64,000 nt of DNA from NCBI RefSeq assembly GCF_018343795.1, contig NZ_CP074346.1, positions 1,240,001-1,304,000 of the forward strand. Direction: 5' to 3'. The DNA is from Phocoenobacter atlanticus subsp. cyclopteri. Its GTDB lineage: Bacteria > Pseudomonadota > Gammaproteobacteria > Enterobacterales > Pasteurellaceae. Under the pieces are notes generated by a model. The model was given only the letters and a program-made list of their open reading frames with translations, was not told the DNA's origin and made no database searches. Position numbers and translations under genes: made by a program. Shown here piece by piece: positions 28,781 through 39,713 of this stretch (the stretch's first letter is position 1; each line of letters starts with the position of its first letter).

Positions 28781-30022
28781 TTAACTTAATTTATCTGGTA
28801 GTGCTAATACTGGTTCGACCTCTTTTACATTCACTTCTTTTAAGTTTAAAGAATGAATTTGAGCAGATAACTCTGCATCGAGCGTATGCTCAGCAACATA
28901 AGATGCCATAATGCGATCATTAGCATTACATTCTTTGTGCTCTAGAAGTTGTATAAAATAAGGTTTTGCTTGGGTAAATTCACCCTCACGAACTAGTGCA
29001 TATCCTACGATACGAGCATAATCATCACTGTAACGTTCTACCGCTTTTTTGCCACGTTTGGTTAGTAATTTCAGTAAACGTTTATTATCAGCAATATCTA
29101 AACGAGTTAATTCATCAAATAATAATTCAAGTTCGTCATCTTTATATTTTTTCACTGTTTCAAAAGCTAAAGTTTGTGCTGATTGATGATCATCACAATC
29201 AATTAAACGTTTAATTAAACCCGTTCTTGCATAAACAGATTTATTACGACGACTTGGTTGTTGTTTCCACCAGTTTAATAATCCTTCTTGACCTTCTTCG
29301 TGAAGTTTTTCATCAAGTAGCCCATCGTCAACCCAATGTTCTAAGTCGAGATATTCTTCATTTGTAAGTATATTTTGATATTTCACATCTTCAAGAATAT
29401 GATCCATCGCAATGAAAGCACCTGATTTCTGATACACTGGAATAGCTAAACTTAATACTTCTGTGTTACGAGAATCCAGTTCAAGTAAACTATCTACCGC
29501 AGAACGTGCAGCTGGTAGTTTTTTCTGTAACATAAGAATTTTTGCTCGAGCAATTTCTAATGCTATATTGTTATCTCCAGCAATTTTTGAAGCTTCAACT
29601 AAATATTTATTTGCAGCCTTTTCATCCCCTTTTCTCTGAGCCGCTTCTGCCGCTTTAATAAAGTTAAGTACAGGTTTATCTGAGTGTTTAGCATTTTTAC
29701 CAATTAGTTTTTCTGCTTTAGAATAGTCACCTTCACTCATTTTGACTAACCCCTCAAGGGTTTGTTTCTGTGCTTTTTTACGTTTACGAGTAAAGAACCA
29801 ACGATAATAACCTCTACTTAATGAGAAGAAAGACTTCAGTATCCCTTCAACAAGATAAATAACTGCCATTAATGCAACAAAGAATACAACAAGCATAACA
29901 ATGCTCATTTCAATGACTTTTGTGTCAGTTTCAATTCTTACGTAACCTTGATGACCTGCAATATAAGGACCTGCGACTAACCCCGCAAGTAATAAGAACA
30001 TTAAAAAAAGAATTCTAAACAT
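28781..30022 (-). CDS. hemY: heme biosynthesis-associated TPR protein HemY
   Basis: A 413-aa inner-membrane protein with two N-terminal hydrophobic segments (about residues 2-22 and 40-62) followed by a cytoplasmic or periplasmic tetratricopeptide-repeat region. It matches the proteobacterial HemY family, the fourth gene of hemCDXY, not the unrelated protoporphyrinogen oxidase of the same name. Its exact role is unknown. It lies 9 bp after hemX. Confidence 0.9.
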   Translation of the reverse strand: MFRILFLMFLLLAGLVAGPYIAGHQGYVRIETDTKVIEMSIVMLVVFFVALMAVIYLVEGILKSFFSLSRGYYRWFFTRKRKKAQKQTLEGLVKMSEGDYSKAEKLIGKNAKHSDKPVLNFIKAAEAAQRKGDEKAANKYLVEASKIAGDNNIALEIARAKILMLQKKLPAARSAVDSLLELDSRNTEVLSLAIPVYQKSGAFIAMDHILEDVKYQNILTNEEYLDLEHWVDDGLLDEKLHEEGQEGLLNWWKQQPSRRNKSVYARTGLIKRLIDCDDHQSAQTLAFETVKKYKDDELELLFDELTRLDIADNKRLLKLLTKRGKKAVERYSDDYARIVGYALVREGEFTQAKPYFIQLLEHKECNANDRIMASYVAEHTLDAELSAQIHSLNLKEVNVKEVEPVLALPDKLS

Positions 30023-30031
30023 ACCATTCTC

Positions 30032-31546
30032 CTATTGTGCTACTTCTTGAGGTTGTGGTGCTTTAGGTACCTCTTGAGTTCTTAATGTATTAAGTAAATC
30101 TAAACTACTTAACTGTTGTGGAGCATCAATATAGACAGACTGTTGAGCAAGGCTGTCAATTTCGTTTAAGAATGCTTTTACATTACTGCTTTCAACATCA
30201 AAATAACTTCTTACCCAAGAAGCGACAGTATCCAATGATTCTTTGTATAAAGTATTTTGCTGACGAGGTATCGCTAATGTAGCAATTTGTAAGCGTAAAC
30301 GAATGTTTTCTCTAAGATAAGCTTCTTGGCTTGGAGAAACAAACACTTTCTGAATTGAGTTATCTTTATCATTGATTCGAATAAAGTGAGAAAGGAATGA
30401 ACCTGCACTTTTCTCAATATTTTTCTGCCAATCTTCAAGAGAACCACTGATCTCTTTTGATGTTTCCTCTGTGCCATCTTCTTGAGAATTTAGCATTGGC
30501 ATATCATCAACACTATTAGCAAGATGCGTTAATTTTAACATCAAGGCATCTTGATCAACGTCATTCACTGAATCAAGTTGTTTTAAGTCTGTTTGAATAG
30601 CTTCTCTAATTTTTAATATTTGAGGAGCACTTACTTCACTCAAAAGTGAACCCGCATCTTTTAACAACAGTTTTGCTGTACCAATATCATTATCTAACAC
30701 CATCTTGCGTAAAGCATTATTTAATAAGAAATCGGCATCAGAAAGCACTACCGCTGTAGATTCTGGTGTATTAACTTGGGTTTTAAGTTGTGTAATTTGC
30801 TGAGCATAATCACTTTGCATTTTTTCTAACTGAGCAATTTTTTGTTGTGATTTTTTATACTCTTCAGTAAGTTTTACAATTTCATCATTGATTTGAGTTG
30901 AAATTGAAGAAGATGTTTCAGACTCTTCTGCTACTGATTGAGTTTTTACTGACTCTTGGATTTTTGCTATATCTTGAATAACAGGTTGAATTTGTGTCTG
31001 TACCTCTGTTTTCAGCTGCTCTTCAAGTTTTGTCGTTAATTGTGTCAGTTGTTGATTCAACTGTTCTGAAGAAACGCCTGCTGTAGCAGTTGCAGTATTA
31101 ACTTGAGGAGATTGCTGTGAGTATGTTGCAATTTTTTGCTCTAATTGAGTAAATTTTTGCATTCCAAAGTAATAACCGGCTCCACCAACACCTAAAGAAA
31201 CAATCAATGCAAGTAATGCAATGCCCGTACCACCAGACTTCTGTTTTTTCTCTTTTGGCTCTGATTGTGGTTTTGTATTTGTAGGCTCTACTGTTTTCTC
31301 ATCAGTTTTATTTTGAGTATTAACAGTTGATTGTGATGCAACATTAGGCTTTTGTTTTTTCTTGTTTGGATTTTTATTGTTAGAAGGAACCGCTTTTTCT
31401 GTTTGAGTATGCTGCCCGCTCTCCTCTTTTTTATTCATATTTTTTTGTTCAGAAACAACCGTTTGATTGTCTTTATCAGACATTTTAGTTATTTCTGAAT
31501 CAGTTTTATTTGTTGTTTGTTTAACGTCTTTATTTGGTTTTGACAT
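30032..31546 (-). CDS. hemX: HemX family membrane protein
   Basis: A 504-aa protein with a long low-complexity N-terminal tail rich in Lys, Gln, Asn and Thr (residues 1-105), one transmembrane segment (about 107-127, GIALLALIVSLGVGGAGYYFG), a predicted coiled coil rich in Gln/Glu (about 130-250), and a folded C-terminal domain. This is the HemX layout in hemCDXY operons. Older annotation as uroporphyrin methyltransferase is not supported by any visible motif. It lies between hemD and hemY. Confidence 0.9.
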   Translation of the reverse strand: MSKPNKDVKQTTNKTDSEITKMSDKDNQTVVSEQKNMNKKEESGQHTQTEKAVPSNNKNPNKKKQKPNVASQSTVNTQNKTDEKTVEPTNTKPQSEPKEKKQKSGGTGIALLALIVSLGVGGAGYYFGMQKFTQLEQKIATYSQQSPQVNTATATAGVSSEQLNQQLTQLTTKLEEQLKTEVQTQIQPVIQDIAKIQESVKTQSVAEESETSSSISTQINDEIVKLTEEYKKSQQKIAQLEKMQSDYAQQITQLKTQVNTPESTAVVLSDADFLLNNALRKMVLDNDIGTAKLLLKDAGSLLSEVSAPQILKIREAIQTDLKQLDSVNDVDQDALMLKLTHLANSVDDMPMLNSQEDGTEETSKEISGSLEDWQKNIEKSAGSFLSHFIRINDKDNSIQKVFVSPSQEAYLRENIRLRLQIATLAIPRQQNTLYKESLDTVASWVRSYFDVESSNVKAFLNEIDSLAQQSVYIDAPQQLSSLDLLNTLRTQEVPKAPQPQEVAQ

Positions 31547-31595
31547 AAACTCACCCCTTCTCTAGTTAATATTCATAATGTTCAATCATAGTATA

Positions 31596-32351
31596 TCATT
31601 GATTATGATATGTGATAACAGTTTCTAATAAGCTATTATTATTTACTTGTGTTGAAATAATAATATTATCTCTTCTCCAACCTATACTTACTGCATATTT
31701 TGCAATTCGTTCACTTACTACAATAAGCAAACATTGAATAAGCCACTTTCTATCTTGTAACGATGTTTGTTTAAGTAGAGTATTTAAAATATCACAGCTA
31801 CTAATAATAAGTGTATCAATTCTAGCCTGTTTAAAAAAGGACATTTTAGCATTTATACCCTTTTTTGTTAAACGACAATAACATTCGATACTTTTAACTC
31901 TTGCCCCTCTTTTGGTTATTTCAGTAGAAATTAGTTCTCTACCTTTTTCTGCACGTAAAATAATAAAATTCTTATGTATTACTCTCTCCATTTCAGGGAG
32001 AGCTAAAAAAGTTTCACTATTTGCAAATTTTATTGGATAACGTACCGCTTGTTTTGATAAAGCAGAAAAATAATTTGCAGATGCTTTCCCTATAGCAAAA
32101 TACTTTAAGTCATCACGCCATTTAATATTATTCTGCACTAAGATATGATGAGCAAAATAAATCGCATTTTTAGAAACAGAAAGTACATAATCATTAGGTG
32201 TTAAAGAAGCTAATACAGAAGGAAGTTGTGATAGTTCTCGCCCTCCAACAATATCAAATGGGGAATAATGTATTGCAGAAATATTATGATGTTGCAACAT
32301 TTCTGTTAATTCTTCTCCAACTTTTTCAGGGCGAGTGACTAATACTTTCAT
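31596..32351 (-). CDS. hemD: uroporphyrinogen-III synthase
   Basis: A 251-aa cytoplasmic enzyme that cyclises hydroxymethylbilane to uroporphyrinogen III with inversion of ring D. HemD proteins are poorly conserved; this one has the typical start [14 protein letters not shown] and lies directly after hemC. Its ATG overlaps the hemC stop by four bases, so translation is coupled. Length is near the E. coli enzyme (246 aa). Confidence 0.92.
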   Translation of the reverse strand: MKVLVTRPEKVGEELTEMLQHHNISAIHYSPFDIVGGRELSQLPSVLASLTPNDYVLSVSKNAIYFAHHILVQNNIKWRDDLKYFAIGKASANYFSALSKQAVRYPIKFANSETFLALPEMERVIHKNFIILRAEKGRELISTEITKRGARVKSIECYCRLTKKGINAKMSFFKQARIDTLIISSCDILNTLLKQTSLQDRKWLIQCLLIVVSERIAKYAVSIGWRRDNIIISTQVNNNSLLETVITYHNQ

Positions 32352-33280
32352 CGATTATTCTGGTAAACCTCTTCAAGGATCTTATCAGCACCTTTTGATA
32401 GTAATTCCTTTGCAACACTCACACCCAACTGCTCCGCCTGTTCTTTTGATGCTTTTTGTGTAACACGAATGAGCGTTGAGCCATCGAGTGCTCCCACTAA
32501 GGCAGTGAGTGTAATTATATCTCCGTCTAATGTAGCAAAACCTCCGATAGGAACTTGACACCCACCTTGCAGATAACGATTCATTGATCTTTCTGCCAGA
32601 ACACAGCAAGCGGTAGCATTATGATGCAAATTTGCAATATAGCGTAATACTCGCTGATCATTTAAACGTGTTTCTATTCCAATAGCTCCCTGACCACAAG
32701 CAGGTAAAACTTGTTCAACAGAAAGAAAACAACGAATACGTGCCTGTAGATCTAAACGAATTAAACCAGCAGAAGCAAGAATAATTGCATCATATTCACC
32801 ATTATCTAGTTTGCTTAAACGCGTTCCTACGTTTCCTCGCAATGATTTTACTCGTAAATGAGGATAGTGCGCCATAATTTGACTCTGACGACGTAAACTT
32901 GACGTACCAATAATGGCATTCGTGGGTAACTCATCTAAATTATTATATTGATTAGAAACAAAGGCATCACGAGGATCTTCTCTCATACAAATTGCTGTAA
33001 GTCCTAATCCCTTAGGAAATTCCATTGGAACATCTTTCATTGAATGCACTGCAATATCAGCACGATTTTCCAATAATGCCAATTCTAGTTCCTTAACAAA
33101 CAATCCTTTTCCCCCGATTTTGGCTAACGGAGTATCTAAAATCACATCGCCTTTGGTGACCATCTCAACCAATTGAATATTAAGAGCTGGAAACTTTTGT
33201 TCCAGTAATTTTTTGACGAAATTGGCTTGCCATAATGCTAGAGGACTTTGACGTGTTGCTATTCTCAAAATTTCTGTCAT
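32348..33280 (-). CDS. hemC: porphobilinogen deaminase (hydroxymethylbilane synthase)
   Basis: A 310-aa cytoplasmic enzyme joining four porphobilinogens. The dipyrromethane cofactor cysteine is C241 in [11 protein letters not shown], and the catalytic aspartate is D83 in HSMKDVP. The arginine-rich [10 protein letters not shown] and [10 protein letters not shown] segments bind substrate. It is the first gene of hemCDXY and is divergent from rodZ. Presence of hemC and hemD argues that at least the middle of heme synthesis is encoded here. Confidence 0.97.
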   Translation of the reverse strand: MTEILRIATRQSPLALWQANFVKKLLEQKFPALNIQLVEMVTKGDVILDTPLAKIGGKGLFVKELELALLENRADIAVHSMKDVPMEFPKGLGLTAICMREDPRDAFVSNQYNNLDELPTNAIIGTSSLRRQSQIMAHYPHLRVKSLRGNVGTRLSKLDNGEYDAIILASAGLIRLDLQARIRCFLSVEQVLPACGQGAIGIETRLNDQRVLRYIANLHHNATACCVLAERSMNRYLQGGCQVPIGGFATLDGDIITLTALVGALDGSTLIRVTQKASKEQAEQLGVSVAKELLSKGADKILEEVYQNNR

Positions 33281-33465
33281 TTTTTATTTATTTGATTAAT
33301 TTAACATCATAGTTGAAATACTATCACGTTTTATAAATGCTGCCAAAATTAATTTGATGCTAAAATAGTCTTTTAAAATCGAAATTAATTAGAGATTTAT
33401 CTATTTTTAATGTAAAATCCTCCTCCGTAATATTTGCATAAAAAACAAAAAAGAGGTTGCTGAAT

Positions 33466-34557
33466 ATGAGCGGATTTGCAATTCTAAGAAATAAAAATAC
33501 AAATAATGAAAAAATCCATACAAATGATCAAAATCAACAGGAAGAACAACCTAAATTAACATTAGGGGCTAAATTAAAAAATGCTCGGATAAATAAAGGG
33601 TTATCAATTAAAGATGTTGCCAACTTGTTACATTTTAAAACGTCTATCATTCAATCTTTTGAAAACGATATATTTGCTTTACCAAATCTTCCTGTTGTTT
33701 TTACTCAAGGTTATTTAAAACGTTATCTTCAGTTTTTAGAGTTACCCGAAGAGCTATTGCAGGAGAGTTCTTGCAGTGGTGTTAAAGTTTCTATTCTAGA
33801 TACTATTCAAACAAAAACAAACACAAACACAAAATCTCGTTGTGGGTGGATAAAAGTAATGACAGTTTTTGTGTTACTATTTGCATTTGGAATGACATTA
33901 CTTTGGTGGTGGCAAAATTATCAGAAAGAGCAAGAGGAAAGAGAAGCACTTGTTAATTCAACTGCAAATTCTATGATTTTTAAGGCTGAAAATACACAAA
34001 AAGCACCACAACAAATTCTCTCTCAAGAATTAAAAGAGAACGATAACAAAATAATATCCAATTTGCAGCCAACTCCACATAAAATAAACGATGTAACAAC
34101 ATCAGTAACAACCGAAAATATAAAAAAACTTGAAACAAAAGAAACAACGGACAGTATTGAATCTAAACCATCTGATTTAGAAAATAATCAATCAGAAACA
34201 ACACCAGAACCTCCAACGATGACAGATTCTACAAAATTATTTGAATCAAATAGTAATCCAATTAATAACGTTGCAGAAACTAAAATTGAAGAAAGAAAAA
34301 CTCAAGCAGTAGAATCTAAAAATAATTTACGTATAGAAGTTATTTCCGCTTCCAGTTGGATTACTGTACGTGGTGATAATGAACAAACATTAACCTCAAA
34401 ACTATATAAATCAGGAGATAAATTAACGTTTAATGATCACCATAATTATCAATTAATTATTGGTGCACCAATGAATGTTAAAGTTTATTACCAAGAAGAG
34501 AAAGTTCCTCTTAAATTGGATGGACAAGTTTCTCGTATTTCATTACCGCTAAAATAG
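33466..34557 (+). CDS. rodZ: cytoskeletal protein RodZ
   Basis: I start at ATG 33466, after AAGAGG, giving 363 aa. The order is: a cytoplasmic Cro/Xre-type helix-turn-helix (about residues 32-95, [20 protein letters not shown]), one transmembrane helix (about 126-146), a long periplasmic Ser/Thr/Asn/Glu-rich linker, and a C-terminal beta domain (DUF4115) ending in VSRISLPLK. RodZ links MreB to the cell-wall synthesis machinery and maintains rod shape. It stands before ispG as in E. coli. Confidence 0.92.
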   Translation: MSGFAILRNKNTNNEKIHTNDQNQQEEQPKLTLGAKLKNARINKGLSIKDVANLLHFKTSIIQSFENDIFALPNLPVVFTQGYLKRYLQFLELPEELLQESSCSGVKVSILDTIQTKTNTNTKSRCGWIKVMTVFVLLFAFGMTLLWWWQNYQKEQEEREALVNSTANSMIFKAENTQKAPQQILSQELKENDNKIISNLQPTPHKINDVTTSVTTENIKKLETKETTDSIESKPSDLENNQSETTPEPPTMTDSTKLFESNSNPINNVAETKIEERKTQAVESKNNLRIEVISASSWITVRGDNEQTLTSKLYKSGDKLTFNDHHNYQLIIGAPMNVKVYYQEEKVPLKLDGQVSRISLPLK

Positions 34558-34573
34558 AAATCTAAAAATAAAT

Positions 34574-35689
34574 ATGCTAAAACAACCTTTAATTAAACGT
34601 CGCGAATCGTTAAAAATTTATGTGGGTAATGTCCCTGTCGGGGGTGATGCACCAATTTCAGTGCAATCAATGACAAATACACGAACAACAGATGTGGAAG
34701 CCACAGTTGCTCAGATTAAAGCTCTTGAGCGAGTCGGTGCCGATATTGTTCGAGTATCCGTACCAACAATGAATGCAGCAGAAGCATTTAAAGCAATTAA
34801 ACAGCAAGTCAACGTGCCTTTAGTCGCAGATATCCATTTCGATTATCGTATTGCGTTAAAAGTAGCGGAGTATGGTGTGGATTGTTTACGTATCAACCCA
34901 GGTAATATTGGCAGTGAAGAGCGTATTCGAGCTGTAGTAGATTGTGCAAGAGATAAGAATATTCCTATCCGTATCGGGGTTAACGCAGGATCACTTGAGC
35001 GAGATTTACAAGAAAAATATGGTGAACCGACCCCACAAGCATTGTTAGAAAGTGCGTTAAGACACGTCGATATTTTAGATAGATTGAACTTTGATCAATT
35101 TAAAGTCAGCGTTAAAGCCTCTGATGTATTTTTAGCTGTAGAGTCTTATCGTTTATTAGCACAACAGATTAAACAACCATTACATTTGGGTATAACTGAA
35201 GCTGGTGGAGCAAGAGCGGGATCAGTAAAATCAGCGATTGGACTAGGATTACTTCTTGCAGAAGGTATTGGTGATACATTGCGTATTTCATTAGCGGCAG
35301 ATCCTGTAGAAGAAATCAAAGTCGGTTTTGATATCTTAAAATCCTTAAGAATTCGCTCGCGTGGTATTAATTTTATTGCTTGTCCTACTTGTTCTCGTCA
35401 AGAAATTGATGTGATTGCCACAGTAAATGAATTAGAACAACGTTTAGAAGATATTATTACACCTCTAGACGTTTCTATAATTGGTTGCGTGGTTAACGGA
35501 CCAGGGGAAGCACTTATCTCAGATTTAGGTGTCACAGGTTCAAGTAAAATGAGTGGTTATTACCTTGATGGTGTTCGTCAAAAAGAGCGTTTTGATAATG
35601 CTTTACTTATTGATCAATTAGAAGCAAAAATCCGTGCCAAAATTAGTATGCAAGATGCAAGTAAACGAATTGCCATAGAGCAATTATAA
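34574..35689 (+). CDS. ispG: 4-hydroxy-3-methylbut-2-en-1-yl diphosphate synthase
   Basis: The 371-aa IspG (GcpE) of the MEP isoprenoid pathway, which reductively opens the cyclodiphosphate ring. The [4Fe-4S] ligands C270, C273 (ACPTCSRQE) and C305 ([11 protein letters not shown]) are at the same positions as in E. coli. The TIM-barrel start [16 protein letters not shown] is also conserved. It follows rodZ by 16 bp and precedes ldhA by 18 bp. Confidence 0.97.
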   Translation: MLKQPLIKRRESLKIYVGNVPVGGDAPISVQSMTNTRTTDVEATVAQIKALERVGADIVRVSVPTMNAAEAFKAIKQQVNVPLVADIHFDYRIALKVAEYGVDCLRINPGNIGSEERIRAVVDCARDKNIPIRIGVNAGSLERDLQEKYGEPTPQALLESALRHVDILDRLNFDQFKVSVKASDVFLAVESYRLLAQQIKQPLHLGITEAGGARAGSVKSAIGLGLLLAEGIGDTLRISLAADPVEEIKVGFDILKSLRIRSRGINFIACPTCSRQEIDVIATVNELEQRLEDIITPLDVSIIGCVVNGPGEALISDLGVTGSSKMSGYYLDGVRQKERFDNALLIDQLEAKIRAKISMQDASKRIAIEQL

Positions 35690-35707
35690 TTAAATTAAGG
35701 AAAATAA

Positions 35708-36703
35708 ATGAAAATTGCGATATTTGGAACCAAAAATTATGATCGTAAATACTTAGAGCTAATTAATAGTAAATTTGGCTTTGAGTTAAAATTCTTCGAT
35801 TTTATGTTGAATGTACAAACTGTCAAAATAGTAGAAGGCTGTGATGCTGTTTGTATTTTTGTTAATGATGATGGTAGTCGCAAAGTATTAGAAAGATTAG
35901 CAGAATACAAGGTCAAAATAGTGGCTTTGCGTTGTGCAGGCTTTAATAATGTTGATCTTCAAGCAGCGAAAGAATTAGGCATTAAAGTCGTTCGAGTACC
36001 TGCTTATTCACCAGAAGCGGTCGCAGAGCATACTGTCGGATTAATGATGACGTTAAACCGTAAAATTCATCGAGCTTATCAACGTACTCGAGATGCTAAC
36101 TTTTCATTAGAGGGGTTAACGGGGTTTAATATGTACGGACGTACTGCGGGGGTAATCGGAACAGGAAAAATTGGCTTAGCGGTAATCCTTATTTTAAAAG
36201 GCTTTGGAATGAACATCCTCGCTTATGATCCTTTTAAAAATCCACAGGCAGAAGAGCTAGGCGCAAAATATGTGGAGCTTGATGAGTTGTATCAAAAATC
36301 TCATATAATTACATTACACTGCCCAGCCACCCCTGAGAATTATCATATGCTAAACGCCGAAAGTTTTGCAAAGATGCGTAGAGGAGTGATGATTATTAAT
36401 ACTAGCAGAGGCACCCTCATTGATACACAAGAAGCATTAACAGCATTAAAACAACAAAAAATTGGTGCGTTAGGATTAGATGTGTATGAAAATGAACAAT
36501 CACTCTTTTTTGAAGATAAATCAAATGATATTATTCAAGATGACTTATTCCGTAGAATATCATCTTTTCATAATGTCTTGTTAACAGGACATCAAGCATT
36601 TTTAACGGAAGAGGCTTTAGTTAATATTTCTGATGTAACTTTGACCAATATTGCGACATTATTAAAAGGTAAAGAATGTCCTAATATCGTATTACCAAAT
36701 TAA
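35708..36703 (+). CDS. ldhA: D-lactate dehydrogenase (fermentative)
   Basis: A 331-aa NAD-dependent D-2-hydroxyacid dehydrogenase that reduces pyruvate to D-lactate. The NAD fold is GTGKIG (G151, G153, G156). The catalytic residues R234 (NTSRG), E263 (YENE) and H295 (GHQAF) are in place. Its length and the C-terminal FEDKSNDIIQDD segment match LdhA. Here it sits between ispG and hisS, which are direct neighbours in E. coli. It has its own ribosome-binding site TTAAGGAAAA. Confidence 0.95.
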   Translation: MKIAIFGTKNYDRKYLELINSKFGFELKFFDFMLNVQTVKIVEGCDAVCIFVNDDGSRKVLERLAEYKVKIVALRCAGFNNVDLQAAKELGIKVVRVPAYSPEAVAEHTVGLMMTLNRKIHRAYQRTRDANFSLEGLTGFNMYGRTAGVIGTGKIGLAVILILKGFGMNILAYDPFKNPQAEELGAKYVELDELYQKSHIITLHCPATPENYHMLNAESFAKMRRGVMIINTSRGTLIDTQEALTALKQQKIGALGLDVYENEQSLFFEDKSNDIIQDDLFRRISSFHNVLLTGHQAFLTEEALVNISDVTLTNIATLLKGKECPNIVLPN

Positions 36704-36715
36704 ATAATAAAAAAT

Positions 36716-36769
36716 AAGCGGTATGATTATTATAAGAATTTGCAAATTTTTATTAAAATCGCACCGCTT
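36716..36769 (+). terminator. inverted USS pair between ldhA and hisS
   Basis: AAGCGGT at 36716-36722 and ACCGCTT at 36763-36769 flank AAGAATTTGCAAATTTTTATT. It probably ends the rodZ-ispG-ldhA transcript, so hisS may have a separate promoter or rely on read-through. Confidence 0.5.
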
Positions 36770-36796
36770 AAAAAAGAAACATAAGGATAATTAAGC

Positions 36797-38071
36797 GTGG
36801 CAAAAAGTATTCAAGCAATTCGTGGAATGAACGATTGTGCCCCAACAGAAACCCCACTATGGCAATGGGTAGAAAAACAAATTCGAGAAACACTCGCAAG
36901 CTATGGCTACAGTGAAATGCGTAGCCCTGTATTAGAGCCAACAGCACTTTTTAAACGTGGTGTGGGAGAAGCAACAGATATTGTTGAAAAAGAAATGTTT
37001 ACCTTTTTAGATCGTGATAATGAAAGCTTAACATTACGTCCTGAAGGCACCGCTGGTTGTGTACGAGCGGCGATACAAAATGGGTGGATTTATAATAACG
37101 AACAACGCCTTTGGTATATGGGTCCAATGTTCCGTTATGAGCGTCCTCAAAAAGGACGTTACCGCCAATTCCACCAATGTGGAGTAGAAGTTTTTGGTGT
37201 TAATAATCCTGAAGCTGATGCTGAGTTGATTTTATTAACTGCTCGTTTATGGGAAAAATTAGGTATTCGCCAACACGTCACTTTAGAGTTAAATTCTATT
37301 GGTGGCTTAGAAACTCGCACTAAATACCGTGAGGCATTAGTTGAATTTTTAAATAATCATTTAGATATTTTAGATGAAGATTGTAAACGTCGTTTAACCA
37401 CTAACCCTATTCGTATTTTAGATACTAAAAATGAAGATATTCAAGCAATATTGAATGATGCACCTAAATTGCATAGCTTTTTAAACGAAGAAGAGCAACA
37501 ACATTTCGCGGGAGTGCGTCAAGTTTTGGATCAGATGGGAATTGATTATGTAATCAATCAAAAACTAGTACGTGGTTTAGATTATTACAACAAAACGGTG
37601 TTTGAATGGGTCACTACCGCATTAGGTTCACAAGGAACGGTATGTGCTGGTGGTCGTTATGATGGTTTAGTTGCTCAACTCGGCGGTCACGCCACCGCAG
37701 GTGTTGGTTTTGCAATGGGATTAGAGCGTTTAGTGCTTCTCGTTCAAGAAGTGAATAGTGAAGTAGTATTACCTCGCAATGTTGATATTTATGTGGTTTA
37801 TAATGGTGAAAATGTGACTGCCTCAGCATTTAAACTCGCTGAAACATTACGCACAGAATTACCCGAATTACGCACAATGTTACATTGCAGTGGTGGCGCA
37901 TTTAAAAAACAATTTAAGCGAGCCGATAAACTAGGTGCAAAAATTGCATTGGTATTGGGTGAAAGTGAAGTGGCAGAAAATACAGTAGTAGTAAAAGATT
38001 TATTTGGTGAAGTAGAACAAGTTACACTTTCTCAAGATGAACTAATTAATGAATTAAAAAAACGTTTTTAA
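36797..38071 (+). CDS. hisS: histidyl-tRNA synthetase
   Basis: A 424-aa class II aminoacyl-tRNA synthetase starting with GTG, preceded by ATAAGGAT. Motif 2 is [16 protein letters not shown], and the histidine-specific signatures [15 protein letters not shown] and GGRYDGL are present. The C-terminal anticodon-binding domain starts at about residue 325. Length equals E. coli HisS. It is 12 bp before yfgM. Confidence 0.97.
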   Translation: MAKSIQAIRGMNDCAPTETPLWQWVEKQIRETLASYGYSEMRSPVLEPTALFKRGVGEATDIVEKEMFTFLDRDNESLTLRPEGTAGCVRAAIQNGWIYNNEQRLWYMGPMFRYERPQKGRYRQFHQCGVEVFGVNNPEADAELILLTARLWEKLGIRQHVTLELNSIGGLETRTKYREALVEFLNNHLDILDEDCKRRLTTNPIRILDTKNEDIQAILNDAPKLHSFLNEEEQQHFAGVRQVLDQMGIDYVINQKLVRGLDYYNKTVFEWVTTALGSQGTVCAGGRYDGLVAQLGGHATAGVGFAMGLERLVLLVQEVNSEVVLPRNVDIYVVYNGENVTASAFKLAETLRTELPELRTMLHCSGGAFKKQFKRADKLGAKIALVLGESEVAENTVVVKDLFGEVEQVTLSQDELINELKKRF

Positions 38072-38083
38072 TAAGGAAAAATT

Positions 38084-38704
38084 ATGAGTGAATATTTAAA
38101 TCAAACCGAAGAACAAGAATTTAACAATGTTAAAAAGTGGTTTAAAGAAAATGGTACACCAATTCTGGTGGTTATTTGTGTAATTTCATTAAGTATTTTT
38201 GGTTGGAAATTTTGGCAAAACCATAAATTACAAGCAACACAACAAGCTTCTGCTACATATCAAGCTGTCGTAGAAAGTTATATAAAAAATCCTGAAAAAA
38301 ATCAACCCCTTGTAGAAAAATTTATTTCTGAAAATAAAGACACAAGCTACGCCGTATTTTCAGCATTAGAGTTAGCTAAGAAACAAGTAGAAGCAAAAGA
38401 GTTTACGAAAGCACAAAGCACTTTGCAAAATACCTTGCCAAATACGGAAGATGCGACTTTACAAAATATTATTCGTTTACGTTTAGCAATGGTTGATTAT
38501 CAGTTAAAACAGTTTGATGATGCTCTAACAGTATTATCTCAAGTTGAAGGTAAAGCGTGGGATTTACGTAAACAAATTTTAACTGGCGATATTTTAGTTG
38601 CAAAAGGTGATATTGCAGCAGCAAAAAGTGCTTATCAGCAAGCAAAAGCAAATGCTCCAATAAATGTGCAATCTTTGATTGATATTCGTATAAATAACCT
38701 ATAA
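38084..38704 (+). CDS. yfgM: YfgM family tetratricopeptide protein
   Basis: A 206-aa protein with a short cytoplasmic start, one membrane anchor (about residues 25-43, TPILVVICVISLSIFGWKF) and a periplasmic TPR-like domain. YfgM is an ancillary partner of SecYEG and PpiD in E. coli. The hisS-yfgM order is conserved, but bamB, which follows in E. coli, is replaced here by pnuC. Confidence 0.92.
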   Translation: MSEYLNQTEEQEFNNVKKWFKENGTPILVVICVISLSIFGWKFWQNHKLQATQQASATYQAVVESYIKNPEKNQPLVEKFISENKDTSYAVFSALELAKKQVEAKEFTKAQSTLQNTLPNTEDATLQNIIRLRLAMVDYQLKQFDDALTVLSQVEGKAWDLRKQILTGDILVAKGDIAAAKSAYQQAKANAPINVQSLIDIRINNL

Positions 38705-38729
38705 AATGTAGCAAATATTTTACATTTTA
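38702..38729 (+). terminator. hairpin between yfgM and pnuC
   Basis: TAAAATGTA and TACATTTTA are perfect 9-bp inverted arms immediately after the yfgM stop, followed by TTACCC rather than a T tract. It could be a weak terminator or a leader hairpin of pnuC. Confidence 0.4.
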
Positions 38730-38747
38730 TTACCCTTAGAGGAACTT

Positions 38748-39437
38748 ATGGACTACAAACAACTTATTGAACAAACTAAGCACGAACTTTTTTCAGGCTG
38801 GAAGCCTTTTGAAGTTGTTTGGTTAGGGTTACTTTTATTAGCACAAATCATTGCTTTTATTCTTCAACCAGATACTTTATTAGGAATGATTGCGGGAATT
38901 TCAGGAATTATCTGCGTTGTTTTTGTTGGTAAAGGTAAAATCAGTAACTATTTCTTTGGTTTAATTTTTGCTTATAGTTATTTTTATGTTTCTCTAGGTA
39001 ATAATTACTTAGGAGAGATGAATACCACATTATATGTATATATCCCAGCTCAATTTATTGGCTACTTTCTTTGGAAAGAGAATATGCAAAATAACCAAGG
39101 TGGTGATGAAACAGTTATTGCTAAAGCATTAGACTTAAAAGGTTGGACTATTCTCGTTACCAGTGTTGCAGTAGGTTCATTATGTTTTATTAGTGCATTA
39201 AAATATTTTGGTGGAAGTGCTGCAGGATTAGATGGTGTAACCACTGTTTTAGTTGTTGCGGCTCAACTATTAATGATCTTACGCTACCGTGAACAATGGG
39301 CATTATGGATTATTATCAATATTCTTAGTATCATCTTATGGGTAGATACTGCAGCAATGTACTTAATGTATGGTGCTTATTTACTGAATTCATTATATGG
39401 TTACTACAACTGGACAAAATTACAAAAAAGTGAATAG
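38748..39437 (+). CDS. pnuC: nicotinamide riboside transporter PnuC
   Basis: A 229-aa inner-membrane protein with about seven helices, of the PnuC family. The motifs WxxFExxW (WKPFEVVWLGLL), SYFYVSLGNNYLGEM and WAWWIIxN-type (QWALWIIINILSI) are visible. It takes up nicotinamide riboside for NAD synthesis, the V-factor route of Pasteurellaceae. Own ribosome-binding site TAGAGGAAC. It follows yfgM by 43 bp, with a hairpin between. Confidence 0.93.
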   Translation: MDYKQLIEQTKHELFSGWKPFEVVWLGLLLLAQIIAFILQPDTLLGMIAGISGIICVVFVGKGKISNYFFGLIFAYSYFYVSLGNNYLGEMNTTLYVYIPAQFIGYFLWKENMQNNQGGDETVIAKALDLKGWTILVTSVAVGSLCFISALKYFGGSAAGLDGVTTVLVVAAQLLMILRYREQWALWIIINILSIILWVDTAAMYLMYGAYLLNSLYGYYNWTKLQKSE

Positions 39438-39713
39438 CATTGTGGACGTTATTTTTTAAAAGCTAGCGGTAAGATGTTGCTCAAAATTTGTAAAAAATAG
39501 AATGGACCTCAAACGTTAAATACAATATTTGGCGTTCATAGCAATTTGTATGCTTAATGTCATCGCTTAACTGAAGTTTATATTAAATTTTCTTTTAGCT
39601 ACTTTATTTTCCAAAAGAGAAAGGTTTGTATATAATATTGGCAGGAAAAACACAATTATGCAAATAGTTTGACTGGAATTTTCATCAAATTATTTGTTAT
39701 TAGGTACAAAACA

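Noticed and set aside
39669-39713. TTG start adding 15 residues to the BCCT transporter
   Set aside because: There is no ribosome-binding site before it, whereas ATG 39714 fits the family start.
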